A DNA stretch of 54,636 nt from Vibrio jasicida CAIM 1864 = LMG 25398 (GTDB lineage Bacteria; Pseudomonadota; Gammaproteobacteria; Enterobacterales; Vibrionaceae). The stretch is from contig NZ_BAOG01000111.1 in assembly GCF_000400365.1 (NCBI RefSeq), forward strand, positions 1-54,636. Direction: 5' to 3'. The position numbers and the translations under genes were made by a program. A model generated the notes under the pieces. It did not search any database. It saw only the letters and a list, made by a program, of their open reading frames with translations, and was not told where the DNA came from. Positions 25,273-34,007 of the stretch are shown in pieces (position 1 is the stretch's first letter; every line of letters starts with the position of its first letter).

Positions 25273-26982
25273 CTACTGGCAAGAGATCTCATCCCAGAAC
25301 CAATTGCTCTGTGTCGGTGATTCCCATACTCCCGGCCCATTTTTCGCGATAAAGCATTTACCTTGATAAGTCACTTTGTCGCCATTAGCCACTTGAGTCA
25401 CACCTGGTTCCCATGCAATAAAGTCACCCGATACTGGTGGTTCAGTAACCGGAGGCTCTGTCACTGGCGGCTCGGTGACAGGTGGTTCTGTTACAGGTGG
25501 CTCAGTCGTTGGCGGTTCAGTCGCTGGTGGCTCTGTTGGCGTACCTGAGACCAATTTCCAAGGGTCACCTTTAGTAGGCTCATTACCTTGTGACCACCAC
25601 TTCGCTTCATATACCGCCCCCTTGTAAGAGACTTGGTCGCCCGTGTTATAAACCTTGCCAGCATCCCATGCAGCAACACCGCCTACAGGTGGGTCAACCG
25701 GATCGACTGGGTCTAATTTATCGACAACGCGAACTTCAGGCCAACCTGCATGAGATTGGTAGAAGTTAGTAACACACTTCTCGTAATCACCAGCCACTAG
25801 CGCTGAATACGCGGTTTGGAAACCAACCAATTCACATTCAAATGAGTGACCGCCTGGGCGATCTGAGTAGTACTTCCAGTTACCATCCCAGTTGGTGTAA
25901 AGCACGTCAGTGGCACCGTTAAGGTTTAAGCTACCGTAAGGCGTTTGTTGCCAGCAGGTATTGGTTTCATCAGCTTCGATAGGAATCTGATAGTGCGCCG
26001 CTAGACCTTCCCAGTAACGAATGCGGTTAACTGGCTGACCTTTGTCTTTGTTTTGCTCACCACACTCAATACCACCGTTGATGACGTTGATCGTGGTACC
26101 AAAGCCGTAGCCAATGCCCGCATCAATTTCACGCTGCGATGGTACCCAAGTACGATCAATCACGTGCAGCATTGCTGGTTTTGGCGCTTGAGGGGTTAAG
26201 AAGAACCAAATCGCAGAAGCTAAGTTCAACCATGAGTCTGCGACTAAGCCCGGATTTTTCAGCAATACCGATGCATCGCCATCGAACATAACTTCAGAGA
26301 AAGCGCCGTAGTTAAAGTGGTAAGAAAGCTGTTTTGCACCACGACCGAAATACCCCTGACCAGGTTCACAAGGCCAACGCTTATTTTGCCAATCGTTCTG
26401 ACCACAACCTGTGGTGTAGCCCTCTTGACCTTCTGACCACCCCATTTCACGTACGTGCACGAGTGCCTGCTGCCACTCTTCTAATGCAAGCGGGTTGTCC
26501 GATACGTTATCAACCGCAATGTGACCACCGGTTTCCTGAGCAAAGTGCGCAAATGCTGTCACGATAGATTTCTTACAAATCGCGTCTGAATCACGCCCGT
26601 CGGTGTACTCACCACAGAATGCGGGGAACTTACCGATCGCACGCAAGAAACGTGTGTACGTATACTCTGGTGCCGCCATCTGAGTAAGGAAGTTCCATTC
26701 GCTCTCAGGGAAGACACGTTCAACTCGCTTAACGTTTTCCGGATTGCTTGCTGCTCCGGGAACAATCGCTTCAACAACCGTATTTGGACGAGTCTCTAGC
26801 GCTTGTGACCAAATAGCATACATAGGGTCAGAGGTTTTACTTTGCTCCATAGCTTGGATGTCGCCACGAGCAATCACGTAACCATTTGGGTTTTGTGGAT
26901 CAGGTTGGATATTCATGCTGGCATGAGCTTGTGCAGCGAGTACACAACCCAATGCGAGAGGCAGATGTTTGAGTGCAAACAT
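25273..26982 (-). CDS. Secreted GH19 chitinase with two chitin-binding modules
   Basis: A 569-residue secreted endochitinase. A signal peptide (about 1-22) precedes a family 19 catalytic domain (about 85-405). Its general-acid Glu is E150 in HFAQETGGH, and the domain carries the YFGRGAKQLSYHFNYG region typical of GH19. A C-terminal CBM5/12 chitin-binding module (about 432-478; AAWDAGKVYNTGDQVSYKG) follows. A linker of seven TEPPx pentapeptides connects it to a second CBM5/12 (about 520-569) with the same Trp/Tyr pattern. Modular chitinases of this kind are common in Vibrio for degrading crustacean chitin. The gene is alone, with a terminator downstream. Confidence 0.9.
   Translation of the reverse strand: MFALKHLPLALGCVLAAQAHASMNIQPDPQNPNGYVIARGDIQAMEQSKTSDPMYAIWSQALETRPNTVVEAIVPGAASNPENVKRVERVFPESEWNFLTQMAAPEYTYTRFLRAIGKFPAFCGEYTDGRDSDAICKKSIVTAFAHFAQETGGHIAVDNVSDNPLALEEWQQALVHVREMGWSEGQEGYTTGCGQNDWQNKRWPCEPGQGYFGRGAKQLSYHFNYGAFSEVMFDGDASVLLKNPGLVADSWLNLASAIWFFLTPQAPKPAMLHVIDRTWVPSQREIDAGIGYGFGTTINVINGGIECGEQNKDKGQPVNRIRYWEGLAAHYQIPIEADETNTCWQQTPYGSLNLNGATDVLYTNWDGNWKYYSDRPGGHSFECELVGFQTAYSALVAGDYEKCVTNFYQSHAGWPEVRVVDKLDPVDPVDPPVGGVAAWDAGKVYNTGDQVSYKGAVYEAKWWSQGNEPTKGDPWKLVSGTPTEPPATEPPTTEPPVTEPPVTEPPVTEPPVTEPPVSGDFIAWEPGVTQVANGDKVTYQGKCFIAKNGPGVWESPTQSNWFWDEISCQ
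25437..25541 (-). repeat. In-frame 15-bp repeats coding TEPPx in the chitinase linker
   Basis: Seven degenerate 15-bp units encode (TEPPx)7, where x is A, T or V. Codons vary between units. This is a flexible Pro/Thr linker between the two chitin-binding modules and could vary in length between strains. Confidence 0.8.
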
Positions 26983-27151
26983 GTCTAATCTCCGTATTTA
27001 ACAATACAATATACAAGGAATAACTAGACACATAGTGGATCATGTAGAAAAAACGCCGAGTGAAGTGAATTAATTCTGCGACGCAAATTTCATAAATAAA
27101 TACTGTTACACAGTGGGTATCACAAAAACTGTTACCTCGACTCAAAAGAAA

Positions 27152-27175
27152 ACGGGGGATAATCCCCCGCTCTCA
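27152..27175 (-). terminator. Terminator after the nhaC-like gene
   Basis: On the minus strand, GCGGGGGATTATCCCCCG followed by TTTT, 15-30 bp after the stop codon of the antiporter gene. Confidence 0.85.
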
Positions 27176-27182
27176 TTTATTG

Positions 27183-28706
27183 TTATTGATCTGCTGTTGC
27201 TTGCTCTAGCGTCGGTGAAGATTGCTGTTTAGAGAGCACCAAGTAAATGGCAAACTGCGCGACTATTGCCACCAGCACAATTACAGGAGAAGCCATCACA
27301 CCCGCAACAAGGAAGCTTGTCAGAGCGATAGCGCCGTTGAGTACCGCATAAGGCAATTGAGTTCTAAAGTGCTCATACTGCTCACAACCTGCACCCGTAG
27401 AGGACAAGATGGTGGTTTCCGAAATTGGCGAACAGTGATCACCAAATAAGCCACCAGATAGCACCGCACCGATACACACCAATAATGGCGCATCAATCGC
27501 GACTGCGGTTGGAATGACCAATGGCATCATGATGGCAAAAGTGCCCCATGACGACCCTGTGGCAAAAGAGATAATACCCGCCAGTAAAAATGCCACCGCT
27601 GGTAATAACCAGTATGGGAAGCCAGCTTGTGCCTGCTCTGCAATGTAAGCCGCAGCGCCAAGCTCTTTACCGACAGAACTCAGCGACCAAGCGAGAACTA
27701 GAATCACCGCAACGGACATCATGTTCGACATCCCTTTTAGGTAAACCTGAATGCCATCAGAGAGCTTTCTCACGCCATAAAACGCCATCAAACTAATTAG
27801 GGTAATTGCAGCAAAGAAATACGCCGACGACAGTGCAGCACGGAAAGTTGAGCCTGCTACTTTCTGAAATGGAAAACCGTGAGGAACCAAGATTGAACAA
27901 AGCACCACAAGCATGACGAGCAGCGGTGCCCAAACAAAACTTGTTTTTGCATTTTTATGCTCAAACACATTCAATGAATCTTGCACTTTTCCAAAATCAG
28001 AACCCTGCTCAGCAAGCTGTTCGGCTTTCGCCATTGGTCCAAAATCCAGTTTGAAGAAAGAGACAATCGGCACAATCGCGATCGCTAAAAAGGCATAAAA
28101 CTGGTAAGGAATCGCGCCAATAAAGGCATCCCAATCACTTATACCCACATCCAACGCAGCAAACTCTTTTTGAATCAGGCTCATGATGTAAACGCCCCAA
28201 CCAATGAAAGGGATCAGGATAGCCACAGGGGATGAAGTGGAATCAATAATAAACGCAAGTTTCTGGCGAGAGACTTTCAGCTTATCAAAAAGAGGACGAA
28301 AGACAGGGCCAACAATTAACGGTGTACCAAGGTCTGAAAAGAAAATAACAACGCCACCAAACCAAGCAGAAAGCTGCGCTTGGCATTTACTTGCAACCCA
28401 CTGAGTGATCTTTTTAGCGAACGCCACGCCACCGCCAGATTTTTCCATCAAGGCCACAAAGCCACCAATAAAGACTAAGAGCAAAATGACGCCCGCATTG
28501 TAACTGTCAGTCAGTTGCGGCAACAGGTAACTTTTCATCAGTGCGCTAAACGAATCGAGCGGACCTTTATCGACGAATGTGCCTTCTAACATAGCCACAC
28601 CGCTAACAACGCCGGCAAAAAGACCGACAACAACGTTTCTTGTAGTTAGCGCGAGGACTAACGTAATAATGATGGGGATGAGGGAGGTAACTTCTGCCTG
28701 TTCCAT
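27183..28706 (-). CDS. nhaC: NhaC-type Na+/H+ antiporter family protein
   Basis: A 507-residue polytopic membrane protein of the NhaC family with about 12 hydrophobic helices. Family motifs are seen in FSDLGTPLIVGPVFRPL, in DSTSSPVAILIPFIGWG and, near the C terminus, in GLFGDHCSPISETTILSS. The last resembles the second conserved motif of the MetT-like paralogue at 11430 (FGDNLSIISDTT). I start at the ATG at 28706 (MEQAEV); the frame opens with a TTG at 28730 that has no ribosome-binding site. Substrate is uncertain: ion antiport or amino acid/organic acid uptake are both known in this superfamily. It has its own terminator. Confidence 0.75.
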   Translation of the reverse strand: MEQAEVTSLIPIIITLVLALTTRNVVVGLFAGVVSGVAMLEGTFVDKGPLDSFSALMKSYLLPQLTDSYNAGVILLLVFIGGFVALMEKSGGGVAFAKKITQWVASKCQAQLSAWFGGVVIFFSDLGTPLIVGPVFRPLFDKLKVSRQKLAFIIDSTSSPVAILIPFIGWGVYIMSLIQKEFAALDVGISDWDAFIGAIPYQFYAFLAIAIVPIVSFFKLDFGPMAKAEQLAEQGSDFGKVQDSLNVFEHKNAKTSFVWAPLLVMLVVLCSILVPHGFPFQKVAGSTFRAALSSAYFFAAITLISLMAFYGVRKLSDGIQVYLKGMSNMMSVAVILVLAWSLSSVGKELGAAAYIAEQAQAGFPYWLLPAVAFLLAGIISFATGSSWGTFAIMMPLVIPTAVAIDAPLLVCIGAVLSGGLFGDHCSPISETTILSSTGAGCEQYEHFRTQLPYAVLNGAIALTSFLVAGVMASPVIVLVAIVAQFAIYLVLSKQQSSPTLEQATADQ

Positions 28707-28820
28707 AGCAATACCAACTTTAATATTCAAACACTAAAAATGAATATATATTCAACAATCTCGCATGTATATATTTTCTAATAAAAAAGTTGAGACCTGC
28801 GTTCACACTTTTCAGGCATA

Positions 28821-28842
28821 AAAAAACCAGCCCGAAGGCTGG
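28821..28842 (-). terminator. Terminator of the guaBA transcript
   Basis: On the minus strand CCAGCC-TTCG-GGCTGG is followed by seven T residues. It lies about 165 bp downstream of guaA, after the palindromic element. Confidence 0.8.
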
Positions 28843-28892
28843 CTTTACTATTTTAATCTTTACGTCAAATACGAAAGCTAATTCCCAAAATA

Positions 28893-28992
28893 GTTGGAGT
28901 TGCAACTAGGCGACAAGCCATTTCAGCCCTATGAGCATAGGTTTACTATGTGATTAGGGTGAAATGGAGAAGTCAACAACGTTGCTACTTCA
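28893..28992. repeat. Long imperfect palindrome, possible repeat element
   Basis: The core at 28918-28967 pairs CCATTTCAGCCCTA with TAGGGTGAAATGG (one bulge), around an inner CATAG/CTATG stem. Outside it, GGAGTTGCAACTAGGCGAC on the left and GTCAACAACGTTGCTACTTC on the right pair imperfectly. The whole forms a hairpin of about 100 nt in the guaBA 3' UTR. The form resembles a small intergenic repeat (REP/MITE-like). Copy number elsewhere cannot be judged from this window. Confidence 0.6.
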
Positions 28993-29007
28993 AATATGAA
29001 GGGAATA

Positions 29008-30561
29008 TTATTCCCATTCGATTGTCGCTGGTGGCTTACCAGAGATGTCGTAAACCACGCGAGAAATACCTTCAACTTCGTTGATGATACGGTTAGAAAC
29101 CTTACCTAGGAAGTCGTATGGTAGGTGCGCCCAATGCGCAGTCATAAAGTCGATAGTTTCTACCGCACGTAGAGAGACAACCCAATCGTACTTACGACCG
29201 TCGCCCATTACACCTACAGAACGAACTGGTAGGAATACCGTGAACGCTTGAGATACTTTGTTGTATAGGTCCGCAGCGTGTAACTCTTCAATGAAGATAG
29301 CGTCTGCACGACGTAGCAAGTCACAGTACTCTTTCTTGATTTCACCAAGAACACGAACACCTAGACCGGGACCTGGGAATGGGTGGCGGTAAAGCATGTT
29401 GTATGGAAGACCAAGCTCTAGGCCGATCTTACGAACTTCATCTTTGAACAGCTCACGAAGTGGCTCAACAAGACCCATTTCCATGTCATCTGGAAGACCA
29501 CCCACATTGTGGTGTGATTTGATCACGTGCGCTTTACCAGTCTTAGATGCAGCAGATTCGATAACGTCAGGGTAAATCGTACCTTGAGCTAGCCATTTCG
29601 CGTTTTTCAGCTTCTTAGACTCTTCATCGAATACGTCTACGAATACGTGACCGATTGTCTTACGCTTCTCTTCAGGATCCGCTTTGCCTTCTAATGCATT
29701 TAGGAAACGCTCTTCTGCGTCAACTTTGATGATGTTCAGGCCGAACTTGTCGCCAAACATATCCATAACTTGTTGACCTTCGTTTAGACGAAGCAAACCG
29801 TTATCTACAAATACACACGTTAGCTTGTCACCGATTGCACGGTGAACCAGCATCGCTACTACCGATGAATCCACACCACCAGATAGACCTAGGATAACTT
29901 CGTCGTCACCCACTTGCTCTTTAATACGAGCAACCGCGTCTTCGATGATAGATTCAGAAGTCCATAGACGCTCACAGCCACATACGCCAAGAACGAAGTT
30001 CTCTAGCATTTGTAGGCCGCCTTTCGTGTGCGTTACTTCTGGGTGGAACTGAACGCCGTAGTATTTCTTCTCTTCGTTCGCCATCGCAGCGTACGGACAT
30101 GCGTCTGTCTCACCGACTTTCACGAAGTCAGCAGGAATTTCTACTACTTTGTCACCGTGGCTCATCCACACGTCTTGAGTTAGCTCAAGATCTTTAAATA
30201 GTGCAGATTCACCAGAAACTTTAACTTGTGCGTAGCCGAATTCACGTTCAGTAGAACCCGCTACTTTACCACCTAGCTGCTCAGCCATAGTTTGCATGCC
30301 GTAACATACACCTAGTACTGGCACACCAGAGTCAAATACGTATTGAGGAGCGCGTGGAGAGTTATCTTCCGTTACGCTTTCTGGACCACCAGATAGGATG
30401 ATACCGTCTGGATTGAATTCACGAATATCCGCTTCTTCAACGTCCCAGCTCCACAGTTCACAGTAAACACCGATTTCACGTACACGGCGCGCTACTAGCT
30501 GAGTGTACTGAGAACCGAAGTCCAAGATCAGAATACGTTGGTCATGAATATTTTTAGTCAT
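29008..30561 (-). CDS. guaA: GMP synthase (glutamine-hydrolysing)
   Basis: A 517-residue bifunctional enzyme that converts XMP to GMP with ATP and glutamine. The N-terminal class I glutamine amidotransferase has the nucleophile in GVCYGMQ (about C86) and the His-Glu pair in FHPEVTH. The ATP pyrophosphatase domain has the P-loop GLSGGVDSSV (about 227-236), and the C-terminal dimerisation domain ends in PPATIEWE. Length and sequence match other GuaA proteins. It follows guaB in the same direction, with a 126-bp spacer containing a hairpin. Confidence 0.97.
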   Translation of the reverse strand: MTKNIHDQRILILDFGSQYTQLVARRVREIGVYCELWSWDVEEADIREFNPDGIILSGGPESVTEDNSPRAPQYVFDSGVPVLGVCYGMQTMAEQLGGKVAGSTEREFGYAQVKVSGESALFKDLELTQDVWMSHGDKVVEIPADFVKVGETDACPYAAMANEEKKYYGVQFHPEVTHTKGGLQMLENFVLGVCGCERLWTSESIIEDAVARIKEQVGDDEVILGLSGGVDSSVVAMLVHRAIGDKLTCVFVDNGLLRLNEGQQVMDMFGDKFGLNIIKVDAEERFLNALEGKADPEEKRKTIGHVFVDVFDEESKKLKNAKWLAQGTIYPDVIESAASKTGKAHVIKSHHNVGGLPDDMEMGLVEPLRELFKDEVRKIGLELGLPYNMLYRHPFPGPGLGVRVLGEIKKEYCDLLRRADAIFIEELHAADLYNKVSQAFTVFLPVRSVGVMGDGRKYDWVVSLRAVETIDFMTAHWAHLPYDFLGKVSNRIINEVEGISRVVYDISGKPPATIEWE

Positions 30562-30595
30562 TTTGAGCAGTCTTATAAGCTAGGTTATTAAAACG

Positions 30596-30615
30596 GAGGC
30601 GAGTGTACTCGCCTC
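30596..30615 (-). other. Hairpin between guaB and guaA
   Basis: GAGGCGAGT-GT-ACTCGCCTC forms a strong stem in the guaB-guaA spacer. On the minus strand it is followed by CCGTTTTAATAA, so it could act as a partial terminator that sets the guaB:guaA ratio or as an RNA-processing barrier. Confidence 0.6.
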
Positions 30616-30687
30616 TTATTAATGCTTCAAGGAAAAAAGCAAACGTTTACGTCGAGTGTATAGGTTTTATTTTTACAACAGTAAAAA

Positions 30688-32151
30688 TTAACCGCGACGG
30701 TAGTTTGGAGCTTCCTTAGTGATTTGAACGTCGTGTACGTGTGATTCAGCCATGCCCGCACCTGAGATACGAACAAATTCAGCTTTAGTACGCATATCTT
30801 CAATCGTTGCAGAGCCAGTAAGACCCATGCTTGAACGTAGACCACCCATTTGTTGGTGTACGATTTCTTTTAGACGACCTTTGTATGCGATACGACCTTC
30901 GATACCTTCTGGTACTAGCTTGTCTGCTGCATTGTCAGACTGGAAGTAACGGTCAGATGAACCTTGAGACATCGCGCCAAGAGAACCCATACCACGGTAA
31001 GACTTGTAAGAACGACCGTTGTAAAGAATCACTTCACCAGGGGCTTCTTCTGTACCAGCGAACATTGAACCAACCATCACACAAGATGCGCCAGCCACGA
31101 TTGCTTTACAGATGTCACCAGAGAAACGGATACCGCCGTCAGCGATAACTGGAATGCCGAATGAATTCGCCACTTCTGCTGCGTCTGCGATTGCTGTTAC
31201 TTGAGGAACACCAACACCCGTTACGATACGAGTTGTACAGATTGAACCAGGGCCAATACCAACTTTAACTGCGCTAACACCCGCTTCGATAAGAGCCTTA
31301 GCACCAGCACCCGTCGCAACGTTACCACCGATGATGTCTAGATCTGGGTAAGCAACACGAGTTTCGCGGATACGGTTTAGTACACCTTCAGAGTGACCGT
31401 GTGAAGAGTCGATAAGTAGAACGTCAACACCAGCTTCAACCAAAGCAGCAACACGCTCTTCGTTACCAGCGCCAGCACCAACAGCTGCGCCAACACGTAG
31501 GCGACCGCGTTCATCTTTACATGCGTTTGGTTTACGTTCTGCTTTATGGAAGTCTTTCGCAGTGATCATACCGGTTAGTTGGAAATCATCATTCACAACC
31601 AGTACTTTTTCAACGCGTGCTTCGTGCATCTTCTCTTGCACTTCTTCACGAGTTGCACCTTCTTTAACTGCTGCAAGGTTTTCTTTTGCTGTCATTACTG
31701 ACGACACTTTCTTAGAAAGGTCAGTAACAAAGCGCACATCACGACCAGTGATAATGCCTACAAGCTCGTTGTTCTCTGTGATGACAGGGAAACCAGCGAA
31801 GCCGTGTTTTTCAGTTAGAGCTACCACGTCAGCGATTGTCGCTTCAGGGTTTACCGTTACTGGGTCAGAAACGACACCAGCTTCGAACTTCTTAACTTTA
31901 CGAACTTCAGCAGCTTGCTGCTCAATAGACATGTTTTTGTGGATAAAGCCAATGCCACCCTCTTGCGCTAGCGCGATAGCTAGACGAGCTTCAGTAACAG
32001 TGTCCATAGACGCTGAAATCATTGGGATGTTTAGGGTGATGTTCTTAGTCAGCTGAGTGCGAAGATCAGCTGTGTTTGGGAGAACAGTGGAGTGAGCTGG
32101 CACGAGTAGTACGTCATCGAATGTCAGCGCTTCTTTGGCAATTCTTAGCAT
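30688..32151 (-). CDS. guaB: IMP dehydrogenase
   Basis: A 487-residue IMP dehydrogenase, the NAD-dependent step from IMP to XMP. A TIM barrel is interrupted by two CBS domains (about 95-200), with the catalytic loop GIGPGSICTTRIVTG containing the active Cys. The flap carries RYFQ, and the C terminus shows the usual YKGRLKEIVHQ segment. I start at MLRIAKEAL (32151), which gives the standard length; the open frame continues 16 codons further upstream without a good start. Promoter and a PurR-like operator are visible upstream. Confidence 0.97.
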   Translation of the reverse strand: MLRIAKEALTFDDVLLVPAHSTVLPNTADLRTQLTKNITLNIPMISASMDTVTEARLAIALAQEGGIGFIHKNMSIEQQAAEVRKVKKFEAGVVSDPVTVNPEATIADVVALTEKHGFAGFPVITENNELVGIITGRDVRFVTDLSKKVSSVMTAKENLAAVKEGATREEVQEKMHEARVEKVLVVNDDFQLTGMITAKDFHKAERKPNACKDERGRLRVGAAVGAGAGNEERVAALVEAGVDVLLIDSSHGHSEGVLNRIRETRVAYPDLDIIGGNVATGAGAKALIEAGVSAVKVGIGPGSICTTRIVTGVGVPQVTAIADAAEVANSFGIPVIADGGIRFSGDICKAIVAGASCVMVGSMFAGTEEAPGEVILYNGRSYKSYRGMGSLGAMSQGSSDRYFQSDNAADKLVPEGIEGRIAYKGRLKEIVHQQMGGLRSSMGLTGSATIEDMRTKAEFVRISGAGMAESHVHDVQITKEAPNYRRG

Positions 32152-32266
32152 TTGCAATATCTCACAATTAGAGGAGTAGAAAGAACAATCCAATCTCATC
32201 GTTTCGCATAATGAGGGTAACCAGTTTTAGGTTGTTGGCTACATTTGGATTAGATATTGCGGAGGG

Positions 32267-32294
32267 ATTATACGGTTAACGCAATCGCTTGACC
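32267..32294 (-). promoter_or_regulatory. guaB promoter with PurR-like operator
   Basis: On the minus strand a consensus -10 TATAAT (32267-32272) stands about 17-18 nt from GGTCAA/TGGTCA. Between and overlapping them is a sequence whose plus-strand form ACGCAATCGCTTGACC (32279-32294) resembles the PurR site ACGCAAACGTTTGCGT. Purine repression of guaBA is the expected function. Confidence 0.5.
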
Positions 32295-32383
32295 ACAAAT
32301 TTTTTAATTTTTTTCTTGCAATTACCCCCTTGATATGTATTATATTGCCGCTAATTTCCATACTCACGTCTACGGAATTAGCT

Positions 32384-33715
32384 GTGCTCTCCCAGACCAA
32401 TCAAAACATCTTCACTGTTTCTCGACTCAATGCGGAAGTCCGCCTGTTACTTGAAAACGAAATGGGGATCGTCTGGCTTGTCGGAGAGATATCCAACTTC
32501 TCAGCTCCTGTCTCTGGTCACTGGTATCTCACTCTTAAAGATTCTCGCGCTCAAGTTAAATGTGCCATGTTCCGTGGTAACAATCGTCGCGTCACTTTCA
32601 AACCTGCTAACGGCAATCAAGTATTAGTTAAAGCACGTCTGTCTCTGTATGAGCCTCGTGGTGATTATCAATTGATCATTGAAAGCATGCAACCTGAAGG
32701 TGATGGTCGTCTGCAACAAGAGTTCGAAGCACTTAAGATGAAATTGGCAGCAGAAGGTTTGTTTGCTCAAACCAATAAGCAGCCTTTACCTGAGCACCCA
32801 AAACGCGTTGGTGTGATCACCTCAAAAACCGGTGCAGCGCTGTACGACATCTTAGACGTATTGAAACGCCGTGATCCTTCCCTACCCGTGGTGGTTTACC
32901 CGACCATGGTGCAAGGTGAAGAAGCGGCCATTCAAATTGCGCAAGCGATCGGTCGTGCAAACAGTCGTGATGAATGTGATGTATTGATTGTTGGTCGTGG
33001 TGGCGGCTCGTTAGAAGACCTTTGGTGCTTTAACAACGAAATTCTTGCTCGCACGATTGCTGCAAGCCAAATTCCGATCATCAGTGCAGTTGGTCATGAG
33101 GTTGACGTAACTATTGCCGACTTTGTAGCGGACATGCGAGCGCCGACTCCATCAGCGGCGGCTGAATTGGTAAGCCGCGATAACAGCCACAAAGATCAAG
33201 CTTTGGTGACTCGTCAACATAAGCTAGCCAGTGCAATGCGTTACTACCTAGCGCAGCAAAAACAGCAATCAGCTCAACTTATACACCGTTTAGAGCGCCA
33301 ACACCCAAGCTATCAATTGCAACGCCAGACGCAACAACTTGATGAGTTGGAGATGCGCCTACAACGCACGATGCAACGATTCATTACTACACGCCAACAA
33401 GCTGTTGAGCGTAAGCATCATCGCCTACAACTGAACTCACCAGTAAAGCGCTTGGCTGAGCAGAAGTCGAAGCTTGATCGAGTTGAGCAAAAATTGCTGG
33501 ATGCGATGGACCGTAAGTTACTAACCATGCGCCATCAACTGGCAATCGCGGCTGAGAAGCTAGATACGGTAAGCCCACTGGCAACGCTAAAACGTGGCTA
33601 CTCGATCACTCAAACTGAGCAAGGTCAGGTTGTTACTCAAGCGAAAGATGTAAAAACGGGCGACGTATTGGTCACCCGCTTATCTGATGGTGAGCTTCGC
33701 TCAACCGTTAATTAA
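32384..33715 (+). CDS. xseA: Exodeoxyribonuclease VII large subunit
   Basis: A 443-residue large subunit of exonuclease VII, the single-strand-specific nuclease working with XseB. The N-terminal OB fold (about 8-100) holds SGHWYLTLKD and the NNRRVTFKP segment. The catalytic domain includes GVITSKTGAALYDIL and GRGGGSLEDLW, then SAVGHEVDVTIADFVAD. A long coiled-coil region and a C-terminal TLKRGYS motif follow. Comparison with E. coli XseA puts the start at a GTG (32384) with CGGA 7 nt before; the frame is open 18 codons further upstream. It is divergent from guaB and its stop overlaps the convergent yfgJ stop. Confidence 0.95.
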   Translation: MLSQTNQNIFTVSRLNAEVRLLLENEMGIVWLVGEISNFSAPVSGHWYLTLKDSRAQVKCAMFRGNNRRVTFKPANGNQVLVKARLSLYEPRGDYQLIIESMQPEGDGRLQQEFEALKMKLAAEGLFAQTNKQPLPEHPKRVGVITSKTGAALYDILDVLKRRDPSLPVVVYPTMVQGEEAAIQIAQAIGRANSRDECDVLIVGRGGGSLEDLWCFNNEILARTIAASQIPIISAVGHEVDVTIADFVADMRAPTPSAAAELVSRDNSHKDQALVTRQHKLASAMRYYLAQQKQQSAQLIHRLERQHPSYQLQRQTQQLDELEMRLQRTMQRFITTRQQAVERKHHRLQLNSPVKRLAEQKSKLDRVEQKLLDAMDRKLLTMRHQLAIAAEKLDTVSPLATLKRGYSITQTEQGQVVTQAKDVKTGDVLVTRLSDGELRSTVN

Positions 33716-33936
33716 CTGACTTTCTGAAACTCAAATCGAACACGTGATTTCGATTTGAGTTCATTACAACTGTTGCAGAAATAGTTCGCCGCACCACAAG
33801 CTTGTAGCTTTTCTAGTTCAGCGTCGCAATCTGGACAAAATCCCACTTTCTTATAATCCGACTCACATTGATTACAGTGGTATTGACCTGTCCACTCCAG
33901 CTCAATATCGCATGTTGGGCAAATATTCGGTTGCAT
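33712..33936 (-). CDS. yfgJ: Zinc-ribbon protein (YfgJ-like)
   Basis: A 74-residue protein with eight cysteines in CxxC pairs (CPTC, CNQC, CPDC, CNSC) and one additional Cys-Gly, giving two zinc-ribbon-like modules (DUF1407/YfgJ). The function is unknown in all bacteria I recall. Its stop overlaps that of xseA by 4 bp in convergent orientation. It is conserved next to xseA/der in E. coli too (yfgJ), which supports the name. Confidence 0.8.
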   Translation of the reverse strand: MQPNICPTCDIELEWTGQYHCNQCESDYKKVGFCPDCDAELEKLQACGAANYFCNSCNELKSKSRVRFEFQKVS

Positions 33937-34007
33937 GGTTACCCCTAAAAACTTCTATTTACTGACTCACAGTTTAATCATAAGGCAATCTTGTGCTTTG
34001 ATCTTAA

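Larger units (their letters stand above)
28707..29007. other. guaA downstream region with terminator and long palindrome
   Basis: About 300 bp without a gene. It carries a minus-strand terminator (28821-28842) and a long imperfect palindrome (about 28893-28992), both described separately. The promoter of the nhaC-like gene must lie at its left end. Confidence 0.6.
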
